Assembly (NCBI GenBank): GCA_030266405.1
Contig: JAJDHW010000004.1
Span: 1-38,748 of the forward strand
Reading direction: 5' to 3'
Source of the DNA: Methanobrevibacter sp. OttesenSCG-928-I08
Lineage (GTDB): Archaea > Methanobacteriota > Methanobacteria > Methanobacteriales > Methanobacteriaceae
DNA length: 38,748 bases
Position numbers and translations under genes: made by a program. Positions 8,129-15,242 of this stretch are shown here, one piece after another. The notes beneath the pieces were generated by a model. The model was not told where the DNA came from. It worked only from the letters and a program-made list of their open reading frames with translations, and did no database searches. How positions within the stretch are numbered: the stretch's first letter is position 1; each line of letters starts with the position of its first letter.

Positions 8129-8332
8129 GTAGTGGGGTCACCCCCACCACTTTATGAGTATTTTAACTATCTCTAAACTCAACTTCAGGATAGTTAAAAA
8201 CTCTTTTAATATTTTATTTTTAATTTTTTCACCTCCTATGGAAATATAACTATTTCCATGAGGTTTAATTTTTTAATTCATCATATAATTAGTTTTAGCT
8301 GTATTTTAAGACAATAAAGTCTTTTTAACTAA
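8129..8332 (+). ncRNA. Candidate structured RNA with four hairpins
   Basis: Hairpin 1 (8129-8150): GTAGTGGGG / CCCCACCAC with one mismatch and a TCAC loop. Hairpin 2 (8156-8203): a 15-bp stem GAGT-TTTTAACTATC with one bulged A, a 17-nt loop, then TTTTAATATTTT. Hairpin 3 (8231-8264): ACCTC, a CT bulge and ATGGAAATA, closed by TAAC and the perfect complement. Hairpin 4 (8289-8332): outer TTAGTT/AACTAA with inner AAGAC/GTCTT. A TATA-like TTTATATA at 8091-8098 would start plus-strand transcription just before hairpin 1. The strand is not certain, because inverted repeats fold either way. No known RNA family is recognised. Confidence 0.45.
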
Positions 8333-8443
8333 AAATAAAGAATATATCTAATTTTTATATTTTAACAACAATTTTTTAAATAGCTACTTCTTAAAACAAC
8401 AATCATTTCAAAAAAGAGCTAATAAAAACTAAAAATTTTTATA

Positions 8444-8455
8444 TTATATATAAAA
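8444..8455 (+). promoter_or_regulatory. TATA box of the egsA operon
   Basis: TTATATATAAAA lies about 60 bp before the egsA ATG and would place transcription start near 8477, leaving a leader of about 38 nt. Confidence 0.55.
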
Positions 8456-8514
8456 TCCAAACCTATTTTATTAAGAATTATCATATATTTTAAATGATTA
8501 AATGAGAAGATATT

Positions 8515-9558
8515 ATGAATAGTCGAAAAATTCAAATGCCACGTGAAGTTCATATAGGTCCAGATGTTATTTATGAAACTGGAAGTATTTGTGATGATCT
8601 TCGCTTAGATAAAAATGCATTAGTTGTTACTGGTCATAATACATATGATATTGGTGGAAAAATAGCTATTGAAAGCTTAGAAGATAAAGGTTTTTCTGTA
8701 GATCTTATTAAAGTAAAAGATGCAGATATAGAATCTGTAAGTAAAGTTCAAGAAAAAAGTGAAGATTTTTCCTTTATTTTAGGTATTGGTGGTGGAAAAG
8801 TAATTGATGTGGCTAAAATAGCTTCAAATAATGAAGGAATGTATTTCATGTCAATGCCTACTACTGCTTCTCATGATGGTATTATTTCTCCTTTAGCTTC
8901 TATTAAAAATCCAAATGGTTCTACTTCTATGGAAGCTCAAGCACCTATTGGTGTTATTGCTGATACAAATATTATTGCTAATGCTCCATTTAGACTATTA
9001 TCTGCAGGTTGTGCTGATATAATTTCTAATTTTACAGCTATTAAAGATTGGAAACTAGCTAAACGTCTAAAAAATGAATATTTCAGTGAATCAGCTGCTT
9101 CATTATCTGAAATGTCTGCAGAATTAATAACTAAATCATCTGGAAGTATTAAACCAGGACTTGAAGAAAGTACTAGAATAGTAGTTAAAACATTATTTAG
9201 TAGTGGAATGGCTATAAGTATTGCAGGCTCTTCAAGACCTGCTAGTGGGTCTGAACATAAATTTAGTCATGCATTAGATAAAATAGCTGATGTACCAGCT
9301 TTACATGGTGAACAGTGTGGGGTTGGAACTATTATGATGATGCATCTTCATGGTGGGGATTGGAAATTTATCAGAGATAATCTTAGAAAACTTGGTGCTC
9401 CAACTAATGCAGAAGAACTTGGAGTTGATCCGGATATAATTATTGAAGCATTGTTAAATGCTCATAAAATCCGGCCTGAGAGATATACTATTTTGGGAGA
9501 TAATGGGTTATCTAAAGATGCTGCAAAAAATCTAGCTAAAAAAACTGAGGTGATTTAA
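8515..9558 (+). CDS. egsA: sn-glycerol-1-phosphate dehydrogenase (archaeal lipid backbone)
   Basis: A 347-aa NAD(P)-dependent dehydrogenase that reduces dihydroxyacetone phosphate to G1P, the stereospecific first step of archaeal membrane lipids. Landmarks: nucleotide-binding FILGIGGGKVIDVAKIAS, SMPTTASHDGIISPLAS, and zinc ligands Asp in SAGCADIISNFTA, His in SGSEHKFSHAL and His in ALHGEQCGVG. Length matches the family. The start MNSRKIQMPREVHIGPDV is typical, with GAGAAG upstream. It leads a run with the UPF0179 gene and rpiA; the next start codon follows its stop directly. Diagnostic for Archaea. Confidence 0.97.
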   Translation: MNSRKIQMPREVHIGPDVIYETGSICDDLRLDKNALVVTGHNTYDIGGKIAIESLEDKGFSVDLIKVKDADIESVSKVQEKSEDFSFILGIGGGKVIDVAKIASNNEGMYFMSMPTTASHDGIISPLASIKNPNGSTSMEAQAPIGVIADTNIIANAPFRLLSAGCADIISNFTAIKDWKLAKRLKNEYFSESAASLSEMSAELITKSSGSIKPGLEESTRIVVKTLFSSGMAISIAGSSRPASGSEHKFSHALDKIADVPALHGEQCGVGTIMMMHLHGGDWKFIRDNLRKLGAPTNAEELGVDPDIIIEALLNAHKIRPERYTILGDNGLSKDAAKNLAKKTEVI

Positions 9559-9996
9559 TTGATAACTTTAATTGGAAAAGATTTAGCAGAAAAAGGATTA
9601 AGTTTTATTTTTTATGGTCCAAGTAAGGAATGTGAATCTTGTAGATTTAAATCATCTTGTGTAGATTCTTTAGAAGAAAATCGTAAATATATTATAAAAG
9701 ATGTTAGGGATAATGAGCAAAAATGCCCTATTCATGATGAAAACATTGTTTTACCTGTTGAAATAGACAGAGCTAATATTAATGTTTTATCTAATTCTAA
9801 AAATATTTTTGAAGGCTCAATTTTTAACTATACTCCTACAGAATGTGATGAAGATTGTGAATTTAAAAACTGTTGTTTTCCAGAAGGTTTAATTGAAGGA
9901 GATAAATGTATTATTCTTGAAAATAAAGGAAAACATATTGGAAAATGTATAAAAGGTTATGATTTATATAATTTAGAATTAGGTTTTGTTATTTAA
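9559..9996 (+). CDS. UPF0179 family protein
   Basis: A 145-aa archaeal conserved protein of unknown function. It contains two Cys clusters: CESCRFKSSC near residues 26-35 and CDEDCEFKNCCFP near residue 100, plus CPIHDE between them, which suggests metal or Fe-S binding. The ITLIGKDLAEKG start and these clusters are how I recognise UPF0179. The start is TTG immediately after the egsA stop, with AGGTG inside the end of egsA, so translation is coupled. Confidence 0.88.
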   Translation: MITLIGKDLAEKGLSFIFYGPSKECESCRFKSSCVDSLEENRKYIIKDVRDNEQKCPIHDENIVLPVEIDRANINVLSNSKNIFEGSIFNYTPTECDEDCEFKNCCFPEGLIEGDKCIILENKGKHIGKCIKGYDLYNLELGFVI

Positions 9997-10020
9997 ATTA
10001 AATTTATTTTGGTGTTTTTT

Positions 10021-10686
10021 ATGAATCTTAAAAAAGAAGCAGCTATTAAAGCAGCTGAATATGTAAATGATGGAAATGTTTTAGGTTTAGGTACAGGTTC
10101 AACTACTCATTATTTTATAGAAGAAGTAGGTAATAGAATTAAAAATGAAGAGCTTGAAATTATTGGAATTCCAACATCTTATCAATCATTTTTACTTGCA
10201 AAAAAAGCTAATATTCCAATTTCTACTTTAGAAGAATATGATATTGATTTAGCAGTTGATGGTGCAGATGAAATTGATCCAGATTTAAATCTTATTAAAG
10301 GTGGTGGAGCAGCTCACACTTTAGAGAAAATTATTGATTACTCTGCTGGTAAGTTTTTTGTAATAGCTGATGAGTCTAAATATGTTAAAGAACTTGGAAA
10401 TTTTCCAGTTCCTGTTGAAGTTATTTCTGAATCTGCAAGAGTTGTTATGAATGCTTTAAAAGATATGGGAGCTACATCTACAATAAGAATGGGCCAATCT
10501 AAAGATGGGCCAGTTATTACAGATAATGGAAATTTTGTTATTGATGCGAAATTTAATGAAATATTAAGTCCAGAACATTTAGAAATTGATTTAAATTCAA
10601 TTCCAGGTGTTGTTGAAAATGGCATATTTACTCAAATGGTTGATAAAGCTATTTTAGGGACTAATGAAGGAATTAAAGAATTATAG
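10021..10686 (+). CDS. rpiA: Ribose-5-phosphate isomerase A
   Basis: A 221-aa enzyme interconverting ribose 5-phosphate and ribulose 5-phosphate. Motifs: [16 protein letters not shown] (phosphate loop), [39 protein letters not shown] with the catalytic acidic residues, and [12 protein letters not shown] with the catalytic Lys region. In methanogens that lack the oxidative pentose phosphate route it supplies ribose phosphate. I choose ATG 10021; the in-frame GTG 10009 overlaps the GGTG that serves as ribosome site. It is 24 bases after UPF0179 and probably in the egsA run. Confidence 0.96.
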   Translation: MNLKKEAAIKAAEYVNDGNVLGLGTGSTTHYFIEEVGNRIKNEELEIIGIPTSYQSFLLAKKANIPISTLEEYDIDLAVDGADEIDPDLNLIKGGGAAHTLEKIIDYSAGKFFVIADESKYVKELGNFPVPVEVISESARVVMNALKDMGATSTIRMGQSKDGPVITDNGNFVIDAKFNEILSPEHLEIDLNSIPGVVENGIFTQMVDKAILGTNEGIKEL

Positions 10687-10697
10687 GACGTGTTAAA

Positions 10698-10919
10698 TTG
10701 CCAATACCAAATGGAATGCCAATGGATTTTAAAGACACATTAAATAAAGTGATTATGCTTTTTGGGATTATAATTATTATTTATGCTATTTTATGGATTC
10801 TTGCAAAGCTTAATTTGATTCCATCAATAATTTTTGGAATTTTCCCACAAATTGTCTTACTATTAGTTGGAATTTTCATTTTTTACTATGCATGGAGTTC
10901 TAGAAATAAAATGTATTAA
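10698..10919 (+). CDS. Small two-TM membrane protein
   Basis: A 73-aa protein with two hydrophobic helices, about residues 16-35 (VIMLFGIIIIIYAILWILAK) and 43-65 (IFGIFPQIVLLLVGIFIFYY), separated by LNLIPS. The end WSSRNKMY is basic, so both ends are likely cytoplasmic. The start is TTG 10698 with GGACGTG upstream. It follows rpiA by 11 bases and probably closes that operon. No named family is recognised. Confidence 0.75.
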   Translation: MPIPNGMPMDFKDTLNKVIMLFGIIIIIYAILWILAKLNLIPSIIFGIFPQIVLLLVGIFIFYYAWSSRNKMY

Positions 10920-10990
10920 TAAAATATTATTTTTAAATAAAAAATTTTAATAAATATTAAAACTAAAAAAATAAGTAAAGAGGAATTATT

Positions 10991-11341
10991 ATGATACCAG
11001 GTATGAATCCAAAACAAATGAAGCAAATGGAAAGACAAATGAAAAAGATGGGTATGGATATGAAAGACCTTGAAGGAGTTAAAGAAGTCATAATCCGTTT
11101 TGAAGATAAAGAATTAATCATTCCTAATGCTGAAGTAAATTTAATGAATGTTATGGGTCAAGAAACTTACCAAGTTACAGGGGTTGCACAAGAAGTAGCT
11201 ATTGAAGATGAACTTGTTATTCCTGACGATGATATAGAAATGGTAGCTAATCAAGCTAATGTTTCAAAAGAAGATGCTGAAAAGGCTTTAATTGAAGCAA
11301 AAGGAGATTTAGCAGAAGCTATTTTGAGTCTTTCTCAATGA
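10991..11341 (+). CDS. nac: Archaeal nascent polypeptide-associated complex protein (aNAC)
   Basis: A 116-aa ribosome-associated chaperone that acts as a homodimer near the exit tunnel. The N-terminal Met-rich helix PKQMKQMERQMKKMGMD is followed by the NAC beta-domain (KEVIIRFEDKELIIPNAEV, residues about 31-75) and a C-terminal UBA domain (VSKEDAEKALIEAKGDLAEAI). Length and layout match archaeal NAC. GAGGAAT precedes the ATG. The phosphodiesterase gene starts four bases after the stop. Confidence 0.95.
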   Translation: MIPGMNPKQMKQMERQMKKMGMDMKDLEGVKEVIIRFEDKELIIPNAEVNLMNVMGQETYQVTGVAQEVAIEDELVIPDDDIEMVANQANVSKEDAEKALIEAKGDLAEAILSLSQ

Positions 11342-11345
11342 TAAA

Positions 11346-12086
11346 ATGACAGTTATTGTCCATATTTCAGATTTACATATATGCAAATACCACTTTAATG
11401 AAGAAGTATTTTTAAAGGCTGTTGATGAAATCAATGAATTAAAACCTGATATGATTTTATTAACTGGGGATATTACTAATGAAGGATATTATAGGGAATT
11501 TCTTAAAGCAAAAGAATATTTATCTCTATTTGATGCACCTTTATATGCAATTCCAGGTAACCATGATTCAAGAAACTTAGGTTATGAATCATTTGAGGAA
11601 TTAATTGGCGAACGTAGTTGGAGATTAACAAAAAATAATAATTTCACAGTTATTGGTGTTGATTCTAGTTCTCCAGATGTTAATGGCGGAAATATCGGGC
11701 GGCCTCAACAATTATGGATGGATTCACAATTAGATGAATGTTTAAATGATTCTAATTTTACAATAGTAGCTATGCATCATCATGTAATTCCAATTCCTGA
11801 GACAGGACGTGAACGCAATGTATTATCAGATGCTGGTGATATATTAAAAACTTTAATTGATCATAAAGTTGATGTTGTTCTTTGTGGTCATAAACATGTA
11901 GCTAATATTTGGGAAATGAATGGAACATTATTTATTAATGCAGGTTCTCTTTCTTCTACAAAAATTAGAGGTAAAGATCTTAATTCTTATAATGTTTATA
12001 ATATTTCAGATGAAAATATAGAAATATATTTGAATAAAATAAATGGAACAACTTCTCTGCTCGGTAATTTTAAAAGGAACATATAA
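11346..12086 (+). CDS. Calcineurin-like metallophosphoesterase, CpdA-like
   Basis: A 246-aa two-metal phosphoesterase with the full motif set: ISDLHICKYH (Asp-X-His), TGDITNEG (Asp), PGNHDS (Asn-His), MHHHV (His) and CGHKH (His-X-His). The layout resembles class III cyclic nucleotide phosphodiesterases (CpdA/GpdQ), but the substrate cannot be read from sequence and could be a phosphodiester of another kind. It follows nac by four bases and may be expressed with it. It lies 150 bp upstream of the NYN / tandem-palm pair, notable because the palm protein resembles nucleotidyl cyclases. Confidence 0.88.
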   Translation: MTVIVHISDLHICKYHFNEEVFLKAVDEINELKPDMILLTGDITNEGYYREFLKAKEYLSLFDAPLYAIPGNHDSRNLGYESFEELIGERSWRLTKNNNFTVIGVDSSSPDVNGGNIGRPQQLWMDSQLDECLNDSNFTIVAMHHHVIPIPETGRERNVLSDAGDILKTLIDHKVDVVLCGHKHVANIWEMNGTLFINAGSLSSTKIRGKDLNSYNVYNISDENIEIYLNKINGTTSLLGNFKRNI

Positions 12087-12236
12087 TATTAAATAATTTT
12101 TTTATTAAGTATTTTTTCTTTTAAAAATCTTTTTTTCTTGATTTTTACATAAATATAAATATATCATTTACAATATATATCATATTGAATAATAAACTAA
12201 ATTTTATTTTTTAATAAACTCTCGTTAGGTGATATT

Positions 12237-13262
12237 GTGAAAGTGATTATAGATGGTTCAAATGTAGCTCATTATAAAAAAAACAAGGACTCTAAACCTC
12301 AACTAAGCAATATTCTTGCTGCAGTCGATGCATTAGAAAAAAGAGGAGATGAGTTTGTAATTATTGTAGATGCTTCTCTTAGACATGAAATTGATGAAAA
12401 AGATGAGTTTAAAAAACTTTTAGATAGTGAAAATGTCGAACAAGTTCCTTCAGGCAATAATGCAGATCATTTTATTTTTGAATTAGCTGAAAAAGAAAAA
12501 GCTAAAATATTATCTAATGATAAATTTAGAGATTTTTCCGATGAATTTAAAGATATTAATAGTATGAGAATTCCATTTGGTTTTGATGGAAGTAAAATAA
12601 CAATTGGAAAAAATAAAAAGCCAAAAAAGAATAAAAGGATTTTACAAAATATTTGTGATGAAATTATCAAACAGTTAGAATTTAAACGTTGGGATGTTTA
12701 TACAAAAAAAGAAGAATTAGAAATATCTCCATTAAACATAGCAAAACAAGCTATTATTAGAATTGATAATGAAAGTAATGTTGATTCAAAAATAGAATCA
12801 TTATTTTCAAAAATACCTATGTTTAATAAGGTTATGGATATGGTTGATGATGTTGAAGTTGCAGCACCATATATTATTTTTGTTTTAGTACATCCTAAAG
12901 ATTATAAACTTGCAGTTAAAAATGCAGGTAATATTTCAGTAACTGTAGCAGATAGACTAAAACTTGAAAAGAAACCATTAATAGCTATTCGTAATGATTT
13001 ATTTATGAAACCAGGAAACTTTGAATTAAATATTCTTCTTGCAGATGAAGTTTCAGATAATGCTCCATACAATGTTGAAATTAGGATAAACACACATGAT
13101 GAAGTTTTCATTAAGAAAAACTCAAGAAACATTGCAAGTACTATCGCAGGTAGACTAGGCTCATGGAAATTCCCATTTGTATCAGTTAAACCTGATATGT
13201 TACTTGAAAATCCTGGAGATTTTGAAATTGTATTGGAGAAGGGAGGAAAGGTAGATGGCTAA
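12237..13262 (+). CDS. Zc3h12a-type NYN-domain ribonuclease with duplicated C-terminal module
   Basis: A 341-aa protein. Residues 1 to about 118 are a NYN/PIN-fold RNase of the Zc3h12a type: VIIDGSNVAHYKK (Asp6), FVIIVDASLRHEID (Asp45), NNADHFIFELA (Asp77) and AKILSNDKFRDF (Asp95), all four acidic positions of the active site. A Lys-rich linker KNKKPKKNKR follows. Residues about 209-272 and 275-336 are two copies of one unrecognised beta-rich module: compare VKNAGNISVTVADRL with KKNSRNIASTIAGRL, and MKPGNFELNILL with LENPGDFEIVLE. The GTG start has AGGTG five bases upstream. Its last 8 bases overlap the tandem-palm gene. No signal peptide: cytoplasmic. Confidence 0.82.
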   Translation: MKVIIDGSNVAHYKKNKDSKPQLSNILAAVDALEKRGDEFVIIVDASLRHEIDEKDEFKKLLDSENVEQVPSGNNADHFIFELAEKEKAKILSNDKFRDFSDEFKDINSMRIPFGFDGSKITIGKNKKPKKNKRILQNICDEIIKQLEFKRWDVYTKKEELEISPLNIAKQAIIRIDNESNVDSKIESLFSKIPMFNKVMDMVDDVEVAAPYIIFVLVHPKDYKLAVKNAGNISVTVADRLKLEKKPLIAIRNDLFMKPGNFELNILLADEVSDNAPYNVEIRINTHDEVFIKKNSRNIASTIAGRLGSWKFPFVSVKPDMLLENPGDFEIVLEKGGKVDG

Positions 13263-14460
13263 ATATGGGTTATCTAGATATCTTGTTAAATTATTAACTA
13301 ACCATGAAGCTATTAGTATGGGTACTAAATATTTCCCTACAACTCCTATTGAAACAGAATATGTGGAATTATTTAATTATACTCAAACTGCTCTTTTAGA
13401 AATAGAAAAAGCTAATATTACTACTGATAGCATTTTTCAAAATCTAATTAGGGATTTAGGTGAGGAAAATATTCCTAAAAATCATGATTTTTATGAATTA
13501 AAACCTGCAGATAATAAAATTGAAGAATATGCTCTTGTAAGTAATATTATCATGGGTAGTGATCGTTACTTATTCATTGAACTACATCATCCTAGTCATT
13601 TAATCAATGTTTTTTCCGATATAATTATGTCTGAAAAAGGAGAAATTGTTGAGAAGAGCTCAACGGAACTTGTTGCAAAGTTATTCAGTAAAAATGATGC
13701 AATTAAACTAGCTATTCGTTTTATTGGAATGGGTCTTGAAAATAATTTAACTGTATCAGCAGCAGTAGGTATGACTGGAGCTGCAGCTATTGAACGTTCT
13801 ATTAATTTTACAAAAAATATTGGAAATTTTTCGGGAGTAGCATTTACTAAATTAGGTGGGGAATTTGCATTAGTATTTGATTCACCCTTTATTATGAGAG
13901 AATCAAAATCATCAGAATTTCAAAATTATCTTTTTATTGATGTTATTGACTCTACAAAATTTATTGATAAACATGGTAGGGATTATTTAGTTGAATTAAT
14001 GAATGGAATTAAAACATTCATTGAAGAAGAATGTGAAGGGGAGCTTGAAGGATATCGTGAAGGTGGAGATGATTTCATTGCTAGATTCCCATCTAAAGAC
14101 CTAGCTATTCGTGCAGGACTTGATTCAGCTTGGTTTGGTTTAAATAATGGTGTTAAAATCAGAGCAGGAATTGGGAAAAGTAGACGTGAAGCTGGTGAAA
14201 AAGCTCAACTTGCAGATAATATTAACTCATTTACTCCATTATCATTAGTGGTTTTTGAATTGGCTAATGGTGTCTATGCTTATAATGTTCCTTCAGAATT
14301 TGCAAGAACTATTTTTAGCTTATTGAATAATCATAAAATGAAATTATTTGGAATATTTTTATTAGTTTTTATAATAGCTTATTTTGGAGCTGTCTTAGGA
14401 TATAATTGGGTTGGTCTAGTAGCTGTTGCAATAGCTCTAATATATGCTTTAGCTTCATAG
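13255..14460 (+). CDS. Membrane-anchored tandem palm-domain (cyclase/GGDEF/GCH III-like) protein
   Basis: A 401-aa protein. Residues about 225-347 form a palm domain like class III cyclases, GGDEF proteins and archaeal GTP cyclohydrolase III: YLFIDVIDSTKF (Asp229, Asp232), YREGGDDFIARF (GGDD 270-273) and VKIRAGIGKSRREAGEKAQLAD. Residues about 104-216 are a degenerate copy: YLFIELHHPSHL, LVAKLFSKNDAIKLA and LTVSAAVGMTGAAAIERS align with it, but the metal Asp and GGDD positions read E/H and SSTE. Two membrane helices end the protein (about 363-380 and 383-400), with the palm domains in the cytoplasm. It overlaps the NYN RNase gene. The product (cyclic nucleotide, oligonucleotide or a GCH III-like reaction) is unknown. 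Confidence 0.78.
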   Translation: MAKYGLSRYLVKLLTNHEAISMGTKYFPTTPIETEYVELFNYTQTALLEIEKANITTDSIFQNLIRDLGEENIPKNHDFYELKPADNKIEEYALVSNIIMGSDRYLFIELHHPSHLINVFSDIIMSEKGEIVEKSSTELVAKLFSKNDAIKLAIRFIGMGLENNLTVSAAVGMTGAAAIERSINFTKNIGNFSGVAFTKLGGEFALVFDSPFIMRESKSSEFQNYLFIDVIDSTKFIDKHGRDYLVELMNGIKTFIEEECEGELEGYREGGDDFIARFPSKDLAIRAGLDSAWFGLNNGVKIRAGIGKSRREAGEKAQLADNINSFTPLSLVVFELANGVYAYNVPSEFARTIFSLLNNHKMKLFGIFLLVFIIAYFGAVLGYNWVGLVAVAIALIYALAS

Positions 14461-14520
14461 ATAAAAAATTTAGTTTTTTTTAAAAAAAAGTATATGACTA
14501 GAAGTGTAATTTAAAAAAAG

Positions 14521-14718
14521 TTATAATTCTTCTTCACTTCTACGTTTAGCTTCTAATAAAAGTCTAGTAACTTCTTTAGAACGTGCTCCTTTATCTAATT
14601 TCCATATATTTGAAGCACTATCATCTAACCAATTAGCTAAATCTTTAGGAAGTGAAATATTCATTCTAGTTTTTTCGGACAGTTTCCAAATTCTGTCAAC
14701 TTCATCTTTACTTGCCAT
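14521..14718 (-). CDS. Ribbon-helix-helix DNA-binding protein
   Basis: A 65-aa protein with the RHH layout: a beta-strand TRMNISLP, helix KDLANWLDDSASNIW and helix SKEVTRLLLEAKRRS. Such proteins dimerise and bind palindromic operators. There is no Shine-Dalgarno; a TATA-like ATATATATG lies about 20 bases before the ATG, so the message is probably leaderless. It converges with the tandem-palm gene. A TGTATGTA-CT-TACATACA palindrome about 115 bp upstream is a candidate target. It may be an antitoxin-like or stand-alone regulator; no toxin partner is adjacent. Confidence 0.78.
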   Translation of the reverse strand: MASKDEVDRIWKLSEKTRMNISLPKDLANWLDDSASNIWKLDKGARSKEVTRLLLEAKRRSEEEL

Positions 14719-14830
14719 TATTATAAAATTATTTTTACATATATATATTTTTTACTATTTAACTATAAATTCATGTAATTATATTTTTATTTACTTACTC
14801 ATTTATACTGTATAAATAATTTAATAATTA

Positions 14831-14848
14831 TGTATGTACTTACATACA
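14831..14848. promoter_or_regulatory. 18-bp palindrome, possible RHH operator
   Basis: TGTATGTA and TACATACA are perfect 8-bp inverted arms around CT. It lies in the spacer between the RHH gene and the surface-protein gene. RHH dimers bind this kind of site, but the link is inferred from proximity. Confidence 0.45.
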
Positions 14849-15016
14849 CAGTTCTTTATTATATATTACTACATGTTACAATTTTTAGTAGAATATTATA
14901 TTTTTCGCAATGAAATTATTTATTTTTTAAACAATCTCCTATAAATTAATTAATTTTTAAATAATATAAATATTATAATTTTTTTAGAATTTTTTTTATA
15001 TATAAAGATCAATTTA

Positions 15017-15047
15017 TATGCACATTTGTGTACACACATATGCACAT
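15017..15047. promoter_or_regulatory. Direct repeats flanking a palindrome
   Basis: TATGCACAT occurs at 15017-15025 and 15039-15047, 22 bp apart (two helical turns), with the perfect palindrome TGTGTACACA (15027-15036) between them. This looks like a multi-protomer regulator site about 195 bp before the surface-protein start. Confidence 0.45.
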
Positions 15048-15242
15048 AACAAAGTATATAAGTGATTATAATAAAAAATATGGATAGTCATTAAGACGTT
15101 AGGAATTCACTGGTTGTTTAAATATGAATACTTGAATTATAATTTCCAGTAATTTCATGTAATTGTGTTAATATTTATGAAATTATATATTAACCATTCA
15201 ACAATTTGTGGATTTAAAAAGAATTAATTTACTTGGGATACA

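Larger units (their letters stand above)
7900..8514. other. 615-bp gene-free spacer with clustered hairpins
   Basis: No credible coding frame lies between the divergent proS and egsA. The proS-proximal 200 bp are AT-rich with no clear feature. From 8129 to 8332 four hairpins occur close together (separate entry). The last 60 bp hold the egsA TATA box. Much longer than most spacers here. Confidence 0.8.
14719..15242. other. 524-bp gene-free spacer with palindromic sites
   Basis: No coding frame is credible between the divergent RHH gene and the sequon-rich surface-protein gene. It holds an 18-bp palindrome at 14831-14848 and a second cluster at 15017-15047 (separate entries). The remainder is AT-rich, with a less AT-rich stretch around 15080-15120 (ATTAAGACGTTAGGAATTC) that I cannot assign. 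Confidence 0.75.

Noticed and set aside
8229-8237. Perfect minus-strand Shine-Dalgarno taken as the start of a small gene
   Set aside because: No ATG, GTG or TTG follows at usable distance; the next TTG is about 45 nt away.
7900-8332. T-box-like leader for proS
   Set aside because: T-box riboswitches are bacterial, no T-box consensus is visible, and the hairpins are 230 bp from proS.
13855-13866. GGEF-like residues 201-204 of the tandem palm protein
   Set aside because: On aligning the two halves this stretch falls in the end strand of the degenerate palm, not at the catalytic hairpin, so it is not a diguanylate cyclase site.
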